A stretch of DNA of 64,000 nt, taken from positions 124,001 through 188,000 of the forward strand of contig NZ_WQFE01000010.1 of the NCBI RefSeq assembly GCF_013033965.1. The letters are read 5' to 3'. Every line of letters starts with the position of its first letter. The first letter of the stretch is position 1. Origin of the DNA: Ruegeria atlantica (lineage in GTDB: Bacteria > Pseudomonadota > Alphaproteobacteria > Rhodobacterales > Rhodobacteraceae). Shown in pieces: positions 1-8,728 of the stretch. The notes below the pieces were generated by a model, which was not told the DNA's origin, ran no database searches, and worked only from the letters and a program-made list of their open reading frames with translations. The position numbers and the translations under genes are program-made.

Positions 1-115
1 GATGGAAAAGACAGGCATCGCCGTAACCGAGAGAGTCCCGTTGAAAGTGGGTGAAACAGCCCATAACCGAGGATATCTGGCAACCAAGGCCGCAAAGTCG
101 GGCCATTTGCTGTGA
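1..115 (+). CDS. ribA: GTP cyclohydrolase II, C-terminal fragment (left edge)
   Basis: A reading frame enters from the left edge and stops with TGA at 113-115. Its last 37 residues run from MEKTGIAVTERVPL to TKAAKSGHLL, the conserved tail of GTP cyclohydrolase II, which opens GTP in the first step of riboflavin synthesis. The zinc-binding cysteines and catalytic core lie outside the window, so whether this is stand-alone RibA or a RibBA fusion cannot be told. The stop overlaps the GTG start of the next gene in a GTGA junction, which suggests cotranslation. Confidence 0.8.
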   Translation, partial: MEKTGIAVTERVPLKVGETAHNRGYLATKAAKSGHLL

Positions 116-612
116 CGCCAGACGATCTGGTTCTTACGCCTCGCGGCGTCCGGTTTGCCGGGCAGGTCTTTCCATGTTCAATCGGAAAAGGCGGCCTGAC
201 GGATGACAAGCGCGAAGGCGATGGGGCAACACCAGTAGGTGTGCACCACATTGTCGGAATGCTGTTTCGGCCGGACAGGCTCACAGCTCCGGCTTCATGG
301 GCGATTCCCATAGGCCCGGGTGATCTTTGGTCTGATGACAGCGGGGACAGCCAATACAATCAGATGGTCAGCGCGCCCTATGCGCCCAGCCACGAAAAGC
401 TGCGGCGCGCGGACCCCCTGTACGATCTTGTGCTGATCACCGACTGGAACTGGCCGAATTCGGTGCCGGGCCGCGGATCAGCCATTTTCCTTCACCAATG
501 GAGACGCCCCGGCTATCCAACCGAAGGCTGCGTTGCGTTTCGCCGCGACCACTTGCATTGGCTCGCGCGCAGACTATCCCCCGGATCACGCCTGATTATT
601 CCGCGGGTTTGA
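112..612 (+). CDS. L,D-transpeptidase family protein (YkuD domain)
   Basis: 166 residues with a GTG start that shares GTGA with the stop of the upstream ribA tail. The catalytic signature of the YkuD fold is at the C-terminus: His128 followed by TEGCVAF with the nucleophile Cys140. YkuD enzymes make 3-3 peptidoglycan cross-links or attach proteins to peptidoglycan. No signal peptide or membrane segment is visible, which is usual for the short YkuD proteins of Rhodobacterales and leaves the site of action open. The 3' end overlaps the convergent yggS gene by 17 bp. Confidence 0.8.
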   Translation: MTPDDLVLTPRGVRFAGQVFPCSIGKGGLTDDKREGDGATPVGVHHIVGMLFRPDRLTAPASWAIPIGPGDLWSDDSGDSQYNQMVSAPYAPSHEKLRRADPLYDLVLITDWNWPNSVPGRGSAIFLHQWRRPGYPTEGCVAFRRDHLHWLARRLSPGSRLIIPRV

Positions 613-1255
613 TCCTCTCACCAAAGATGGCGGAACCTACGCGCACATGGGTGGCGCCCAGTGCGATTGCCTGCTCGAAATCACTGCTCATCCCCATAGA
701 CAAGCCCTGCAACCCGTTGCGCTCGGCGATCTTGGCCAGCAACGCGAAATGCAACGAGGGCTCTTCGTCGACCGGCGGAATCGCCATCAACCCCTGAATC
801 GGCAAATCCAACTCCCGGCATTCGGCGATGAAGGCGTCTGCATCTGCCGGCATGATTCCCGCTTTTTGCTTTTCCTCTCCGGTATTGACCTGGATGAACA
901 GATCCGGACACTGGCCAATGTCTTGCGCCAGCCGCGCCAGCGTTTTAGCCAGTTTGGGCCGATCCACCGAGTGAATCGTGTTGAAAAGCTCCATTGCCTG
1001 CCGGGCCTTGTTGGTTTGCAACGGCCCGATCAGATGTAGGTCGATTCCCGAAAACTGCTCTTTGAAGCCCGGCCATTTGCCGGCTGCTTCCTGCACGCGG
1101 TTTTCCCCAAAACAGCGGTGGCCTTCGCTTAGCACGGCCTCGACACGTTCATTCGGTTGAACCTTTGATACCGCGATCAGCTTTGTCGATCCCGCGAGTC
1201 TTCCAGCGTTGGTTTCGGCCTTGGCGATGCGGGCAGTTATGTCGTGCAGCGACAT
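596..1255 (-). CDS. yggS: YggS-family pyridoxal phosphate homeostasis protein
   Basis: 219 residues. Single-domain PLP-binding protein with the alanine-racemase-like TIM barrel fold; the motif KLIAVSKVQP carries the PLP lysine at about residue 31. The family buffers intracellular PLP and has no demonstrated catalytic activity. The start at MSLHDITARI is preferred over an upstream in-frame codon, because homologues begin here and the extra 13 residues (FFCPQSRERK) look untranslated. The gene lies downstream of the porin on the same strand, separated from it by a strong terminator. Confidence 0.85.
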   Translation of the reverse strand: MSLHDITARIAKAETNAGRLAGSTKLIAVSKVQPNERVEAVLSEGHRCFGENRVQEAAGKWPGFKEQFSGIDLHLIGPLQTNKARQAMELFNTIHSVDRPKLAKTLARLAQDIGQCPDLFIQVNTGEEKQKAGIMPADADAFIAECRELDLPIQGLMAIPPVDEEPSLHFALLAKIAERNGLQGLSMGMSSDFEQAIALGATHVRVGSAIFGERIKPAE

Positions 1256-1301
1256 GGATTTCCTCTCTCTGCTTTGAGGGCAGAAAAACACCAAGTCCGC
1301 G

Positions 1302-1335
1302 CAAAAGAAAAGGGCAGGTCCGAAGACCTGCCCTT
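1302..1335 (-). terminator. Rho-independent terminator after the porin gene
   Basis: Perfect 11-bp stem (arms 1310-1320 and 1325-1335). On the minus strand the loop reads TTCG closed by a C-G pair, the extra-stable UUCG tetraloop, and TTCTTTTG follows. It lies 22 bp past the porin stop codon. Confidence 0.85.
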
Positions 1336-1357
1336 AAACTTTGTGCGTCTGATCGAC

Positions 1358-2320
1358 TTAGAAGTCGAAGCGAGCACCGAAGTCTGCACGGATTGTGCTG
1401 TCTGCGTCACCAACTTTGGTGTCACCGATACCACCGCGCAGCGATGCACCGCCGCCCAGGTCGTAGATGGCGCCAATGCCGTACTGACGAGTGTCGTTGT
1501 CAGCCGAACCGTCGCCGTAAGCGAAGGTCAGGGTGGTTGCAGCGCCCAGGTTGTAGGCTGCCGACAGACCGTATGCGGTGCCGTTTTCAGCGTCCACGTT
1601 CACATCATCGTCAGCGACGAAGATGGTGCCCGAGAAGTTGCCGAATTCTGCACCCAGGGTCAGAACGGTCAGGGTCGACTTTTCAATGCCGCCACCGGTG
1701 GTCTGACCGTAGGCCAGAGCTGCGGTGAAGTTGTTGAAGTTGTAAGTCGCGCTGATGTCCCACTGATCGGTGCCGCCCAGAGCGGTTCCGCCGTTGTTGG
1801 TGGTGTTTTCATCATACGATGCGCCAAATGCGAAGTCGCCAACTGCGTACTGGAAGAACACAGCGTTTGCGCCTGCACCGGTCGACGAGAATGTCAGGAA
1901 GTCATAGTCAACGCCGGAGTACTGACCGATGAAGCTTTCCAGACCAGGCTCGTTACCGTAGTAGTTTGCCAGGTTGTCGAAGGCACCCGAAACGTTGCCC
2001 GCGTCAACACGCAGACCACCGTAGATGACCGAGAAACGTGCGCCGCTCAGGTTAGCCGAACCGGCTTCGCCTGTGGATGCGTTTTCGTCAGCCTGCATAC
2101 GAACACGAGCCGAGAACTCAACGCCGCCGTCGGTTTCAACGTTTGCGTCGATGTTCAGACGGAAGCGCGAAATCAGGATGGTGTCGCTTACGTTGTCGTT
2201 GGTCGAACGGTCTTCCTGGTAACCAATACCAAAACGGCCGTAACCGCCGAATTTCACTTCAGCTGCTGCAACGCCTGCGGTCGCGATCAGCGCCGTGGTT
2301 GCAAAGAGAACTTTTTTCAT
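1358..2320 (-). CDS. Outer membrane porin (Gram-negative porin, Rhodobacter type)
   Basis: 320 residues. A signal peptide with Lys-Lys at residues 2-3 and an alanine-rich end cleaved near residue 20 is followed by EVKFGGYGRFGIGY, the typical first strand of alphaproteobacterial 16-strand trimeric porins. The protein is rich in Asp, Gly, Asn and Ser, has alternating strand patterns, and ends FGARFDF with the terminal Phe needed for BAM-dependent assembly. It allows passive diffusion of small hydrophilic solutes. The ribosome site GAGGGAAACAAG precedes the ATG. The 283-bp upstream region carries repeated motifs (see 2401-2494). It is likely highly expressed, consistent with its monocistronic layout and strong terminator. 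Confidence 0.9.
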   Translation of the reverse strand: MKKVLFATTALIATAGVAAAEVKFGGYGRFGIGYQEDRSTNDNVSDTILISRFRLNIDANVETDGGVEFSARVRMQADENASTGEAGSANLSGARFSVIYGGLRVDAGNVSGAFDNLANYYGNEPGLESFIGQYSGVDYDFLTFSSTGAGANAVFFQYAVGDFAFGASYDENTTNNGGTALGGTDQWDISATYNFNNFTAALAYGQTTGGGIEKSTLTVLTLGAEFGNFSGTIFVADDDVNVDAENGTAYGLSAAYNLGAATTLTFAYGDGSADNDTRQYGIGAIYDLGGGASLRGGIGDTKVGDADSTIRADFGARFDF

Positions 2321-2400
2321 CTTGTTTCCCTCGGTTTCAAAAATTTATCTACTCGACATATGCCTCAGCACATGTCTCAGCACGGGAACCGTTTCGCTCG

Positions 2401-2494
2401 AATTGCCCCCAAAGCGCAAGCTTGCCTTAAATGTGGAGCGCGCATTGGCCCCAAATTGGTGCAAGGATGCCACAGTCGATATTTGGGGGCCAAT
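2401..2494. promoter_or_regulatory. Three repeated GC-core motifs upstream of the porin
   Basis: Three related elements lie 81-174 bp upstream of the porin start: AATTGCCCCCAAA at 2401-2413, ATTGGCCCCAAAT at 2444-2456, and the inverted ATTTGGGGGCCAAT at 2481-2494. Spacing is 43 and 37 bp, about four helical turns. The last two form an inverted repeat. They resemble binding sites for a DNA-binding regulator of the porin, but the regulator is unknown. Confidence 0.5.
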
Positions 2495-2603
2495 ATGCCC
2501 ACCACACTGACATGTGTAATAAGAATAGGGTTGTTGCTGAACTGGACCTTGTCTAGGAGTAACACGTAACAAAGTAGACCAAGTGAAACAGGACCAGTCG
2601 ACA

Positions 2604-3092
2604 ATGCGCCTGCAGACGATTTTCGGTTTGATCATAATGACTGCTGCCGTGTCGGCCTGCGGACAGAATCGGGGGGCTGCGCCGAATACAGCTTTGCTGA
2701 GTTCAGACAGCACCCGCACAGATGAACGAGAGCTGAACGATCCGGATCGCACAACCATCTGGGATGTGTTCGACCGCGGCAATGCCGAACAGATCGTTAA
2801 TGTGAATCGGTATCTGTGGGCAGCATCGCTGGATGTGCTGAATTTCCTGCCGGTCCAGGAAGTCGACCCATTTACCGGCGTGATTGTAACAGGTTACGGC
2901 ACTCCGCCCGGCGGCGGACGCTCTTATCGCGCAACTGTACATATAAGCGACCCGGCGCTGGCTGCGCGGTCGCTGTCGGTTTCGCTGCAATCCAGCGGGG
3001 GCGCTCCGGTTAGCGCGGCAACAGCGCGGGCGGTCGAGGACGCGATCCTAAACCGGGCACGCCAGTTGCGCATTGCAGACAACAAGCTCTAG
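2604..3092 (+). CDS. DUF3576 domain-containing lipoprotein
   Basis: 162 residues from the ATG at 2604, preceded by GGA at 2591; an in-frame GTG at 2583 is possible but less likely. The N-terminus is a lipoprotein signal with lipobox VSAC at about residues 16-19 of the chosen start. The body matches the DUF3576 family of Alphaproteobacteria: a conserved WDVFD segment, an aromatic RYLWAASLDVLNFLP stretch and a C-terminal helix. The function is unknown; location in the periplasm or inner leaflet of the outer membrane is inferred from the lipobox. Confidence 0.8.
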   Translation: MRLQTIFGLIIMTAAVSACGQNRGAAPNTALLSSDSTRTDERELNDPDRTTIWDVFDRGNAEQIVNVNRYLWAASLDVLNFLPVQEVDPFTGVIVTGYGTPPGGGRSYRATVHISDPALAARSLSVSLQSSGGAPVSAATARAVEDAILNRARQLRIADNKL

Positions 3093-3118
3093 CCACCCGC
3101 CGAAAATCACAATATTAC

Positions 3119-3146
3119 CACGCCGGGTTCATGCCCGGCGTTTTCA
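3119..3146 (+). terminator. Rho-independent terminator after the DUF3576 gene
   Basis: Stem CGCCGGG (3121-3127) pairs with CCCGGCG (3134-3140), extended by a flanking A-T pair, with a six-base loop and a TTTT tail at 3141-3144. It sits between the lipoprotein gene and leuS, only 19 bp before leuS, so leuS expression probably depends on readthrough or a promoter inside the upstream gene. Confidence 0.75.
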
Positions 3147-3164
3147 TTTACGAAGGACCGCACC

Positions 3165-5699
3165 ATGTCGCGCTACTCGGCCACAGAAATCGAAGCAAAA
3201 TGGCAAGAGGCCTGGGACAAGGCCGGGATCTTCACTGCCGACCACAAGGCGGACAAGCCGAAATATTACGTGCTTGAGATGTTCCCCTATCCCTCGGGCC
3301 GAATCCATATGGGGCATGTGCGTAACTACACGATGGGTGACGTGATCGCGCGTCATAAGCTGGCGACCGGGCATAATGTACTGCACCCGATGGGCTGGGA
3401 TGCCTTTGGAATGCCTGCTGAAAATGCTGCCATGGCGATTGGTGGGCACCCCAAAGACTGGACATACAGCAATATCGCTGACATGCGCGGACAGATGAAG
3501 CCACTGGGTTTGTCGATCGACTGGTCACGCGAATTCGCCACCTGTGACCCAGAATACTATGGCCAGCAGCAGGCACTGTTCCTTGATATGCTCGAAGCCG
3601 GGCTGGTCTATCGTAAAAACGCGGTCGTAAACTGGGATCCGGTCGACATGACCGTTCTGGCCAATGAACAGGTGGAAAACGGGCGCGGCTGGCGCTCGGG
3701 CGCTCTGGTCGAACGCCGCGAGCTGACGCAATGGTTCTTCAAAATCTCCGATTACTCCGAAGAGTTGCTGGACGCACTGGACACGCTGGAGAACTGGCCC
3801 GCCAAAGTACGTCTGATGCAGGAAAACTGGATCGGCAAGTCGCGCGGCCTGCAGTTCGGGTTCGAACGAACTGATGGCGCCGAGCCGATCAGCGTATATA
3901 CGACTCGCCCGGATACACTGCTGGGCGCGTCCTTTGTCGGCATCTCGCCGGATCACCCGATTGCCAAGCAGCTTGAGACAAAAAACCCCGAAGTTGCTGA
4001 GTTTGTTGCTGAATGCCGCAAGGGTGGTACTACAGAAGAGGCCATCGAAACGGCTGAAAAGCTGGGCTATGACACCGGCATTCGCGTCAAACACCCGCTT
4101 GACCCGAATTGGGAGCTGCCGGTCTGGATCGCCAACTTCATTCTTATGGATTACGGCACCGGCGCGATCTTTGCCTGCCCGGCGCACGATCAGCGTGACC
4201 TCGATTTCTGCCGCAAGTATGGACTGCCGGTGGTCGATACCTTCTTTGCTCTGGATGATGACACGCCGGTCGACAAGATCGCCTTTGTCCCACCCAAAAC
4301 TGAAAAAGTCCGCTGGGTGAACCATTTTGCTGGTCTAACCGAGGCCACAGGTGACGAGGCGATCAACGCCACTGTCGATTTCGCTGAAAAGGCCGGTTGG
4401 GGTGAAGGTGTTACCAAGTACCGACTGCGCGACTGGGGCCTGTCTCGCCAGCGCTATTGGGGATGCCCGATTCCTGTCGTTCACTGCGACAGCTGCGGAG
4501 TTGTGCCCGAGAAAAAAGAAAACCTGCCTGTTCGCTTGCCCGATGATGTCACTTTCGACAAGCCAGGCAATCCGCTGGACCGCCACCCGACCTGGCGCGA
4601 TTGCGCCTGCCCGTCCTGTGGCGCGCCTGCCAAGCGTGAAACCGACACGATGGACACCTTTGTCGATTCGTCTTGGTATTTCGCCCGTTTCACCGCGCCA
4701 CACGCCGAAACGCCGACCAATCTGGCCGAGGCCGAATACTGGATGAATGTCGATCAGTATATCGGCGGCATCGAACACGCGATTCTGCACCTGCTCTATT
4801 CTCGCTTCTTCGCCCGGGCGATGAACATCACTGGCCACCTGCCGAAAAAAGCCGTTGAGCCGTTCAATGCGTTGTTCACGCAGGGCATGGTGACGCACGA
4901 GATTTACCAGACCCGCGATGCCAAAGGTCGTCCGGTCTATCACCTGCCCGAGGATGTGACCGACGGCAAACTGACCGACGGCACCGAAGTCGAGATCATT
5001 CCCTCAGCCAAGATGTCGAAGTCCAAAAAGAACGTCGTCGACCCGGTCAGCATCATCTCTGCCTTCGGCGCTGACACGGCCCGCTGGTTCGTTCTGTCCG
5101 ATTCGCCGCCCGAACGCGACGTGGAATGGACTGCTTCGGGGGCAGAAGCCGCATTTAAACATCTCAGCCGCGTGCACCGCATTGCCTCAGAGATCGCCGA
5201 ATCGGATACTCCGGCCAACGCCGAAGACGAGACCCTGCTGCGCGAGATGCACAAAGCTATCCACGATGTGTCAGGCGGTGTTGAATCCTTTGGATTCAAC
5301 GCCTCGATCGCCAAGCTTTATGCTTTCACGAACACCTTGGCGAAGTCAAAGGCGGGCACTGCTGCGAAGCGCGAGGCCGCCAAAACGCTGGCACAGCTGA
5401 TGTCGCCGATGACCCCGCACCTGTCCGAGGAACTCTGGCAATTGCTGGGCGGTGAAGGACTGGTTGCCACGGCACCATGGCCGGTTGCGGATGAAGCCAT
5501 GCTGGTTGACGACACCGTCACCCTGCCGATCCAGATCAACGGCAAGCGCCGTGCGGAAATCAGCGTTGGCAAGGATATGCCCAAGGACGAGGTTGAAAAA
5601 ATCGCGCTCAGCACCGAAGCTGTGCAAAAGGCGCTGGACGGCGCTGCACCCAAGAAAGTTATCGTTGTACCAGGCCGGATTGTGAATGTCGTCGTTTAA
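3165..5699 (+). CDS. leuS: Leucyl-tRNA synthetase
   Basis: 844 residues, close to the usual 850-870. Class I synthetase charging tRNA-Leu. The HIGH-type motif appears as HMGH at about residue 49 ([15 protein letters not shown]) and the KMSKS motif is intact (AKMSKSKKN, about residue 612). The CP1 editing domain has the threonine-rich [11 protein letters not shown] and the [15 protein letters not shown] segment, so post-transfer editing should work. A CxxC pair (CDSC near residue 443, CPSC near 485) suggests a zinc-binding insert. A Shine-Dalgarno-like AAGGA precedes the ATG. The 3' end overlaps lptE by 14 bp, an order conserved in Rhodobacterales. Confidence 0.97.
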   Translation: MSRYSATEIEAKWQEAWDKAGIFTADHKADKPKYYVLEMFPYPSGRIHMGHVRNYTMGDVIARHKLATGHNVLHPMGWDAFGMPAENAAMAIGGHPKDWTYSNIADMRGQMKPLGLSIDWSREFATCDPEYYGQQQALFLDMLEAGLVYRKNAVVNWDPVDMTVLANEQVENGRGWRSGALVERRELTQWFFKISDYSEELLDALDTLENWPAKVRLMQENWIGKSRGLQFGFERTDGAEPISVYTTRPDTLLGASFVGISPDHPIAKQLETKNPEVAEFVAECRKGGTTEEAIETAEKLGYDTGIRVKHPLDPNWELPVWIANFILMDYGTGAIFACPAHDQRDLDFCRKYGLPVVDTFFALDDDTPVDKIAFVPPKTEKVRWVNHFAGLTEATGDEAINATVDFAEKAGWGEGVTKYRLRDWGLSRQRYWGCPIPVVHCDSCGVVPEKKENLPVRLPDDVTFDKPGNPLDRHPTWRDCACPSCGAPAKRETDTMDTFVDSSWYFARFTAPHAETPTNLAEAEYWMNVDQYIGGIEHAILHLLYSRFFARAMNITGHLPKKAVEPFNALFTQGMVTHEIYQTRDAKGRPVYHLPEDVTDGKLTDGTEVEIIPSAKMSKSKKNVVDPVSIISAFGADTARWFVLSDSPPERDVEWTASGAEAAFKHLSRVHRIASEIAESDTPANAEDETLLREMHKAIHDVSGGVESFGFNASIAKLYAFTNTLAKSKAGTAAKREAAKTLAQLMSPMTPHLSEELWQLLGGEGLVATAPWPVADEAMLVDDTVTLPIQINGKRRAEISVGKDMPKDEVEKIALSTEAVQKALDGAAPKKVIVVPGRIVNVVV

Positions 5700-6177
5700 T
5701 CGCAGAACCTTGTTGTTGATGCCGCTGGCGCTTGCCGCCTGCGGTTTCGAACCTGTGTACGCTCCGGGCGGTTCTGGCTCGGCCCTTTATGGTCGCGTGG
5801 AAGTGTCCGCGCCAAGCACAGTCGGCAGCTTTCTTCTGGTCGAAGATCTTGAGCAAAAGCTTGGCCGCAGCGCGACATCCGGCAGTGATTACAGTCTGGA
5901 TGTTTCCGTCGCGACTCAGACAGTGGCGGCAGCGATCACCACGACGAACGAAACCAACCGTCTTACCATCAACGGAACCGCCAATTATTCGCTTAGATCG
6001 AACACAACGGGACAAGTTCTTGCCTCGGGTTCAGTGACGGACTTTGTGGGGTACTCGGCGGCCGGCTCCACCGTGTCCACTTTGGCCGATGAACGGGACG
6101 CCACACAACGCCTGATGGTGATTCTGTCTGATCAGATCATCAGTCGCCTTTACGCCACACCGGGCCTGTCCACATGA
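5686..6177 (+). CDS. lptE: LPS assembly lipoprotein LptE
   Basis: 163 residues. Lipoprotein signal with lipobox LAAC at residues 16-19, then the characteristic GFEPVYAP that begins mature LptE in Alphaproteobacteria. LptE plugs the LptD barrel that inserts lipopolysaccharide into the outer membrane. The leuS-lptE-holA order is a well-known arrangement. The start lies within the last 14 bases of leuS and the stop shares ATGA with holA, so the three genes are almost certainly translationally coupled. Confidence 0.92.
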   Translation: MSSFNRRTLLLMPLALAACGFEPVYAPGGSGSALYGRVEVSAPSTVGSFLLVEDLEQKLGRSATSGSDYSLDVSVATQTVAAAITTTNETNRLTINGTANYSLRSNTTGQVLASGSVTDFVGYSAAGSTVSTLADERDATQRLMVILSDQIISRLYATPGLST

Positions 6178-7202
6178 AGCTAAACCCGCGCGAGGCCGAG
6201 GGGTACTTCTCGAAACCCGACGCGGACAAGACCGGGCTGTTGATCTACGGCGCGGATGCAATGCGGGTGGCACTGAAGCGTCAGCAGGTTCTGGCGGCGC
6301 TTTTGGGTGCTAATGCCGAAGAAGAGATGCGGCTGACCCGCCTGCCTGGAAGCGATCTGCGTGGCGATCCGGCCTTGTTGCTGGACGCGGTCAAAGCGGT
6401 CGGGTTCTTTCCCGGGCCTCGCGCTGTGTTCGTCGAAGACACAACCGACGTGGCTGCCCCCGCAATCCTGGCGGCGCTGGAAGATTGGACGCCCGGGGAC
6501 GCCCAGATCATCGTCACCGCCGGGCAGCTCAAGGCCAGTTCCAAGATCCGCAAAGCGTTCGAAACACACCGCTCGGCTTATGCGGTGGGTATCTATGATG
6601 ACCCACCTTCGCGCGCGGAAGTTGAACGCATTCTGACGGCTGCCGGTTTGCGGAACATCCCCAGCGATTCAATGTCGGTGATCACCGAGCTGGCCATCGG
6701 TATCAGCCCCGGTGACTTTACCCAAACGATTGAAAAACTGTCGCTTTACAAAAGCGGTGACGGTTCCGAACTGACGATAGAAGACATCGAAGCCTGCGCG
6801 CCCCGCTCGACCGAGGCCGCCTTGGACGACGTGCTGAACGTGGTTGCCGAGGGCCGCGCGGGTGAAATAGGCCCGCTGATCCGACGTTTGCAATCGCAGG
6901 GGACCAATGCGGTCAGTCTTTGCATCGGTGCGACTCGGCACTTCCGTACTTTGTACGCCTGCGCGTCCGACCCGGGCGGAGCGGCGCAAGGCATCGGAAA
7001 GCTGCGCCCCCCGGTATATGGTAAGCGTCGCGATCGCATTCTGCGTCAGGCCCAGGGATGGGGTGCGCAAAAACTGCAGACCGCATTGACGGTTCTGACG
7101 GATACGGATCTGTCGCTGCGCTCGGCCGGACAAACGGCACCGGCCATGGCATTGGTCGAACGGGCGATGATCCGACTGGCGATGCTGGCGCGCACGCGCT
7201 AG
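6174..7202 (+). CDS. holA: DNA polymerase III subunit delta
   Basis: 342 residues, a normal length. The delta subunit of the clamp loader opens the beta clamp. The N-terminal region (TGLLIYGADAMRV) has the degenerate nucleotide-binding fold of HolA, and the helical collar domain follows with LSLYKSGDGSELTIEDIEA. Third gene of leuS-lptE-holA, starting in an ATGA overlap. Its TAG stop and that of the convergent flavoprotein gene are both contained in the single palindrome CTAG at 7199-7202. Confidence 0.93.
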   Translation: MKLNPREAEGYFSKPDADKTGLLIYGADAMRVALKRQQVLAALLGANAEEEMRLTRLPGSDLRGDPALLLDAVKAVGFFPGPRAVFVEDTTDVAAPAILAALEDWTPGDAQIIVTAGQLKASSKIRKAFETHRSAYAVGIYDDPPSRAEVERILTAAGLRNIPSDSMSVITELAIGISPGDFTQTIEKLSLYKSGDGSELTIEDIEACAPRSTEAALDDVLNVVAEGRAGEIGPLIRRLQSQGTNAVSLCIGATRHFRTLYACASDPGGAAQGIGKLRPPVYGKRRDRILRQAQGWGAQKLQTALTVLTDTDLSLRSAGQTAPAMALVERAMIRLAMLARTR

Positions 7203-8383
7203 GCGGTCCGTTTCAGCCAATCTGCAGCATTTCGTCCAGCCCAACGGCCCGTCGCCAGACAAGCCGTTAGTAGATAGCCGCCGGTCGGGGCCTCCCAGTC
7301 TAGCATCTCGCCCGCACAGAACACGCCGGGACATGCGGCCAACATCAGGCCGTCATCGAGCGCGTCTTGTGGCACACCACCTGCCGTAGAAATCGCCTCA
7401 TCCATCGGACGCAATCCAGCACCAAAGATTGGCAATTGTTTCAGCCTGGTTGCCTCTAGCCCCTTAGGCAGTGCACAGAGCTTTGACATCTCATGAAACA
7501 GCGCGATCTTCTGCGGCGGCAGCTTCAGTGACTTTTTCAACCATTGTGACAAGGTCATTTTCGAATTCCTTGCCGTCAATCGGGCCTGCAAGTCCGATGC
7601 GGTTAAATCCGGCACAAGATCGACAAACAGGTCCGCACCTGCGCGCAGGGCCGGGGTCAGAGAGTATAGTCCACCACCCTCTAACCCGGTTTCGGAAATC
7701 ACCGCCTCACCGCGGCTGTCCAACTCTTCGGCCATCCACCGCACCGATTTCAACGCCGCACCGAAATGGGGCTGCATGTAAGAACTCCAACCGACCGATA
7801 TGGCAGAGTTCGAGGGTGCGAATGGTGCGAGTGGCACGCCCTGTTCATGCAGCAACTGTGCCCATGCGCCGTCAGAACCCAACCGCGACCAGCTTGCCCC
7901 GCCCATCGCAAGTACGGTCACGTCCGCGCTAAAGACTTGCCTGCAATCGGGCGTTTCGAAAACAGCTTGATGATCTTGCCAACCCACCCAACGCCAGCGA
8001 GTCCTGATACGGACGCCCGCCACGTCCAACCGTTCCAGCCATGCCCGCAAAAGCGGAGAGGCTTTCATAACACTGGGAAACACGCGCCCGGTCGAGCCAG
8101 TGAACAGCTCTTGCCCAAGCTCTCGTGCCCATGTCTGCACATCCGAGGCGTCGAATTCAGCAATCATCGGGCGCAGCCAATCCGCGGCCTCGGAATATGA
8201 CGACAACAGAGTTTCAAATGGCTCGTCCTTCGTCAGGTTCAGCCCGGACTTCCCAGCCATAAGAAACTTCCGCGCCACCGAAGGCTTGGCCTCGGCCACC
8301 ACTACAGAATGCCCTGCCTTGGCCAGTTCCTCGGCTGCCATCAGGCCTGCGGGTCCTCCGCCGATCACCAGTGCCTGTGCCAT
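7199..8383 (-). CDS. HI0933/BaiN-like FAD-dependent flavoprotein (TIGR03862 type)
   Basis: 394 residues from the ATG at 8383, preceded by GAGGGCAGGG. The FAD-binding Rossmann motif GGGPAGLMAAEELAKAG is at residues 8-24, the family signature KFLMAGKSGLNLTKDE follows, and the C-terminal flavin motif is CAGEMLDWEAPTGGYLL. These match the conserved aminoacetone-oxidase-like or BaiN-like family, whose physiological substrate is not established. An upstream in-frame extension of 40 residues is rejected because GGGPAG must sit near the N-terminus. Divergent from the HNH gene (48-bp gap). Confidence 0.88.
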   Translation of the reverse strand: MAQALVIGGGPAGLMAAEELAKAGHSVVVAEAKPSVARKFLMAGKSGLNLTKDEPFETLLSSYSEAADWLRPMIAEFDASDVQTWARELGQELFTGSTGRVFPSVMKASPLLRAWLERLDVAGVRIRTRWRWVGWQDHQAVFETPDCRQVFSADVTVLAMGGASWSRLGSDGAWAQLLHEQGVPLAPFAPSNSAISVGWSSYMQPHFGAALKSVRWMAEELDSRGEAVISETGLEGGGLYSLTPALRAGADLFVDLVPDLTASDLQARLTARNSKMTLSQWLKKSLKLPPQKIALFHEMSKLCALPKGLEATRLKQLPIFGAGLRPMDEAISTAGGVPQDALDDGLMLAACPGVFCAGEMLDWEAPTGGYLLTACLATGRWAGRNAADWLKRTA

Positions 8384-8431
8384 CCCTGCCCTCTTGCGTT
8401 TCGCGCCACCCGACGCAACCTTACCTACGCC

Positions 8432-8728
8432 ATGACGAACAGCGATCCAATCTGCCCGCTCTGCGACCGCCCGATCCCGGATGGGGGCGGCAGCCTGCAC
8501 CATCTGATCCCAAAACTCAAAGGGGGCAAGGGCGGACCCACCGTCCTGCTACATCTGATCTGCCACAAAGAGGTACACGCAACCCTGACCGAGGCCGAGT
8601 TGGCCCGTGAATTCAATACAGTCGAAGCCTTGCGCGCGCATCCTCGGTTAGAGAAGTTCCTGCATTGGGTCCGAAAACGCCCACCCGGGTTTCGGTCGAA
8701 AGTCCCGGGAAAACGGCGTGGGCGCTGA
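8432..8728 (+). CDS. HNH endonuclease family protein
   Basis: 98 residues from the ATG at 8432. Zinc-bound HNH fold: CPLC near the N-terminus, then SLHHLIPKLKGGKGGP with the catalytic-type His pair, and HLICHKEVHATL providing the second metal-binding half. Small stand-alone HNH proteins of this type are frequent in Rhodobacterales and have no assigned biological role; the conserved KGGKGG segment suggests DNA contact. It is followed directly (0 bp) by the convergent VOC gene. No restriction-modification partner is seen nearby. Confidence 0.82.
   Translation: MTNSDPICPLCDRPIPDGGGSLHHLIPKLKGGKGGPTVLLHLICHKEVHATLTEAELAREFNTVEALRAHPRLEKFLHWVRKRPPGFRSKVPGKRRGR

Noticed and set aside
1244-2569. 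Long + strand open frame (441 codons) antisense to the porin
   Set aside because: It mirrors the porin, whose signal peptide, strand pattern, terminal Phe, ribosome site and terminator are all correct on the minus strand. The antisense product has no family resemblance and many Cys/Val runs typical of mirrored codon bias.
3525-4325. 266-codon minus-strand frame inside leuS
   Set aside because: It lies wholly antisense to a highly conserved synthetase and matches nothing recognisable.
8432-8728. HNH gene as part of a restriction or anti-phage system
   Set aside because: No methyltransferase, helicase or other defence gene adjoins it; the neighbours are a housekeeping flavoprotein and a VOC operon. 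ccrM is a solitary cell-cycle enzyme 13 kb away.
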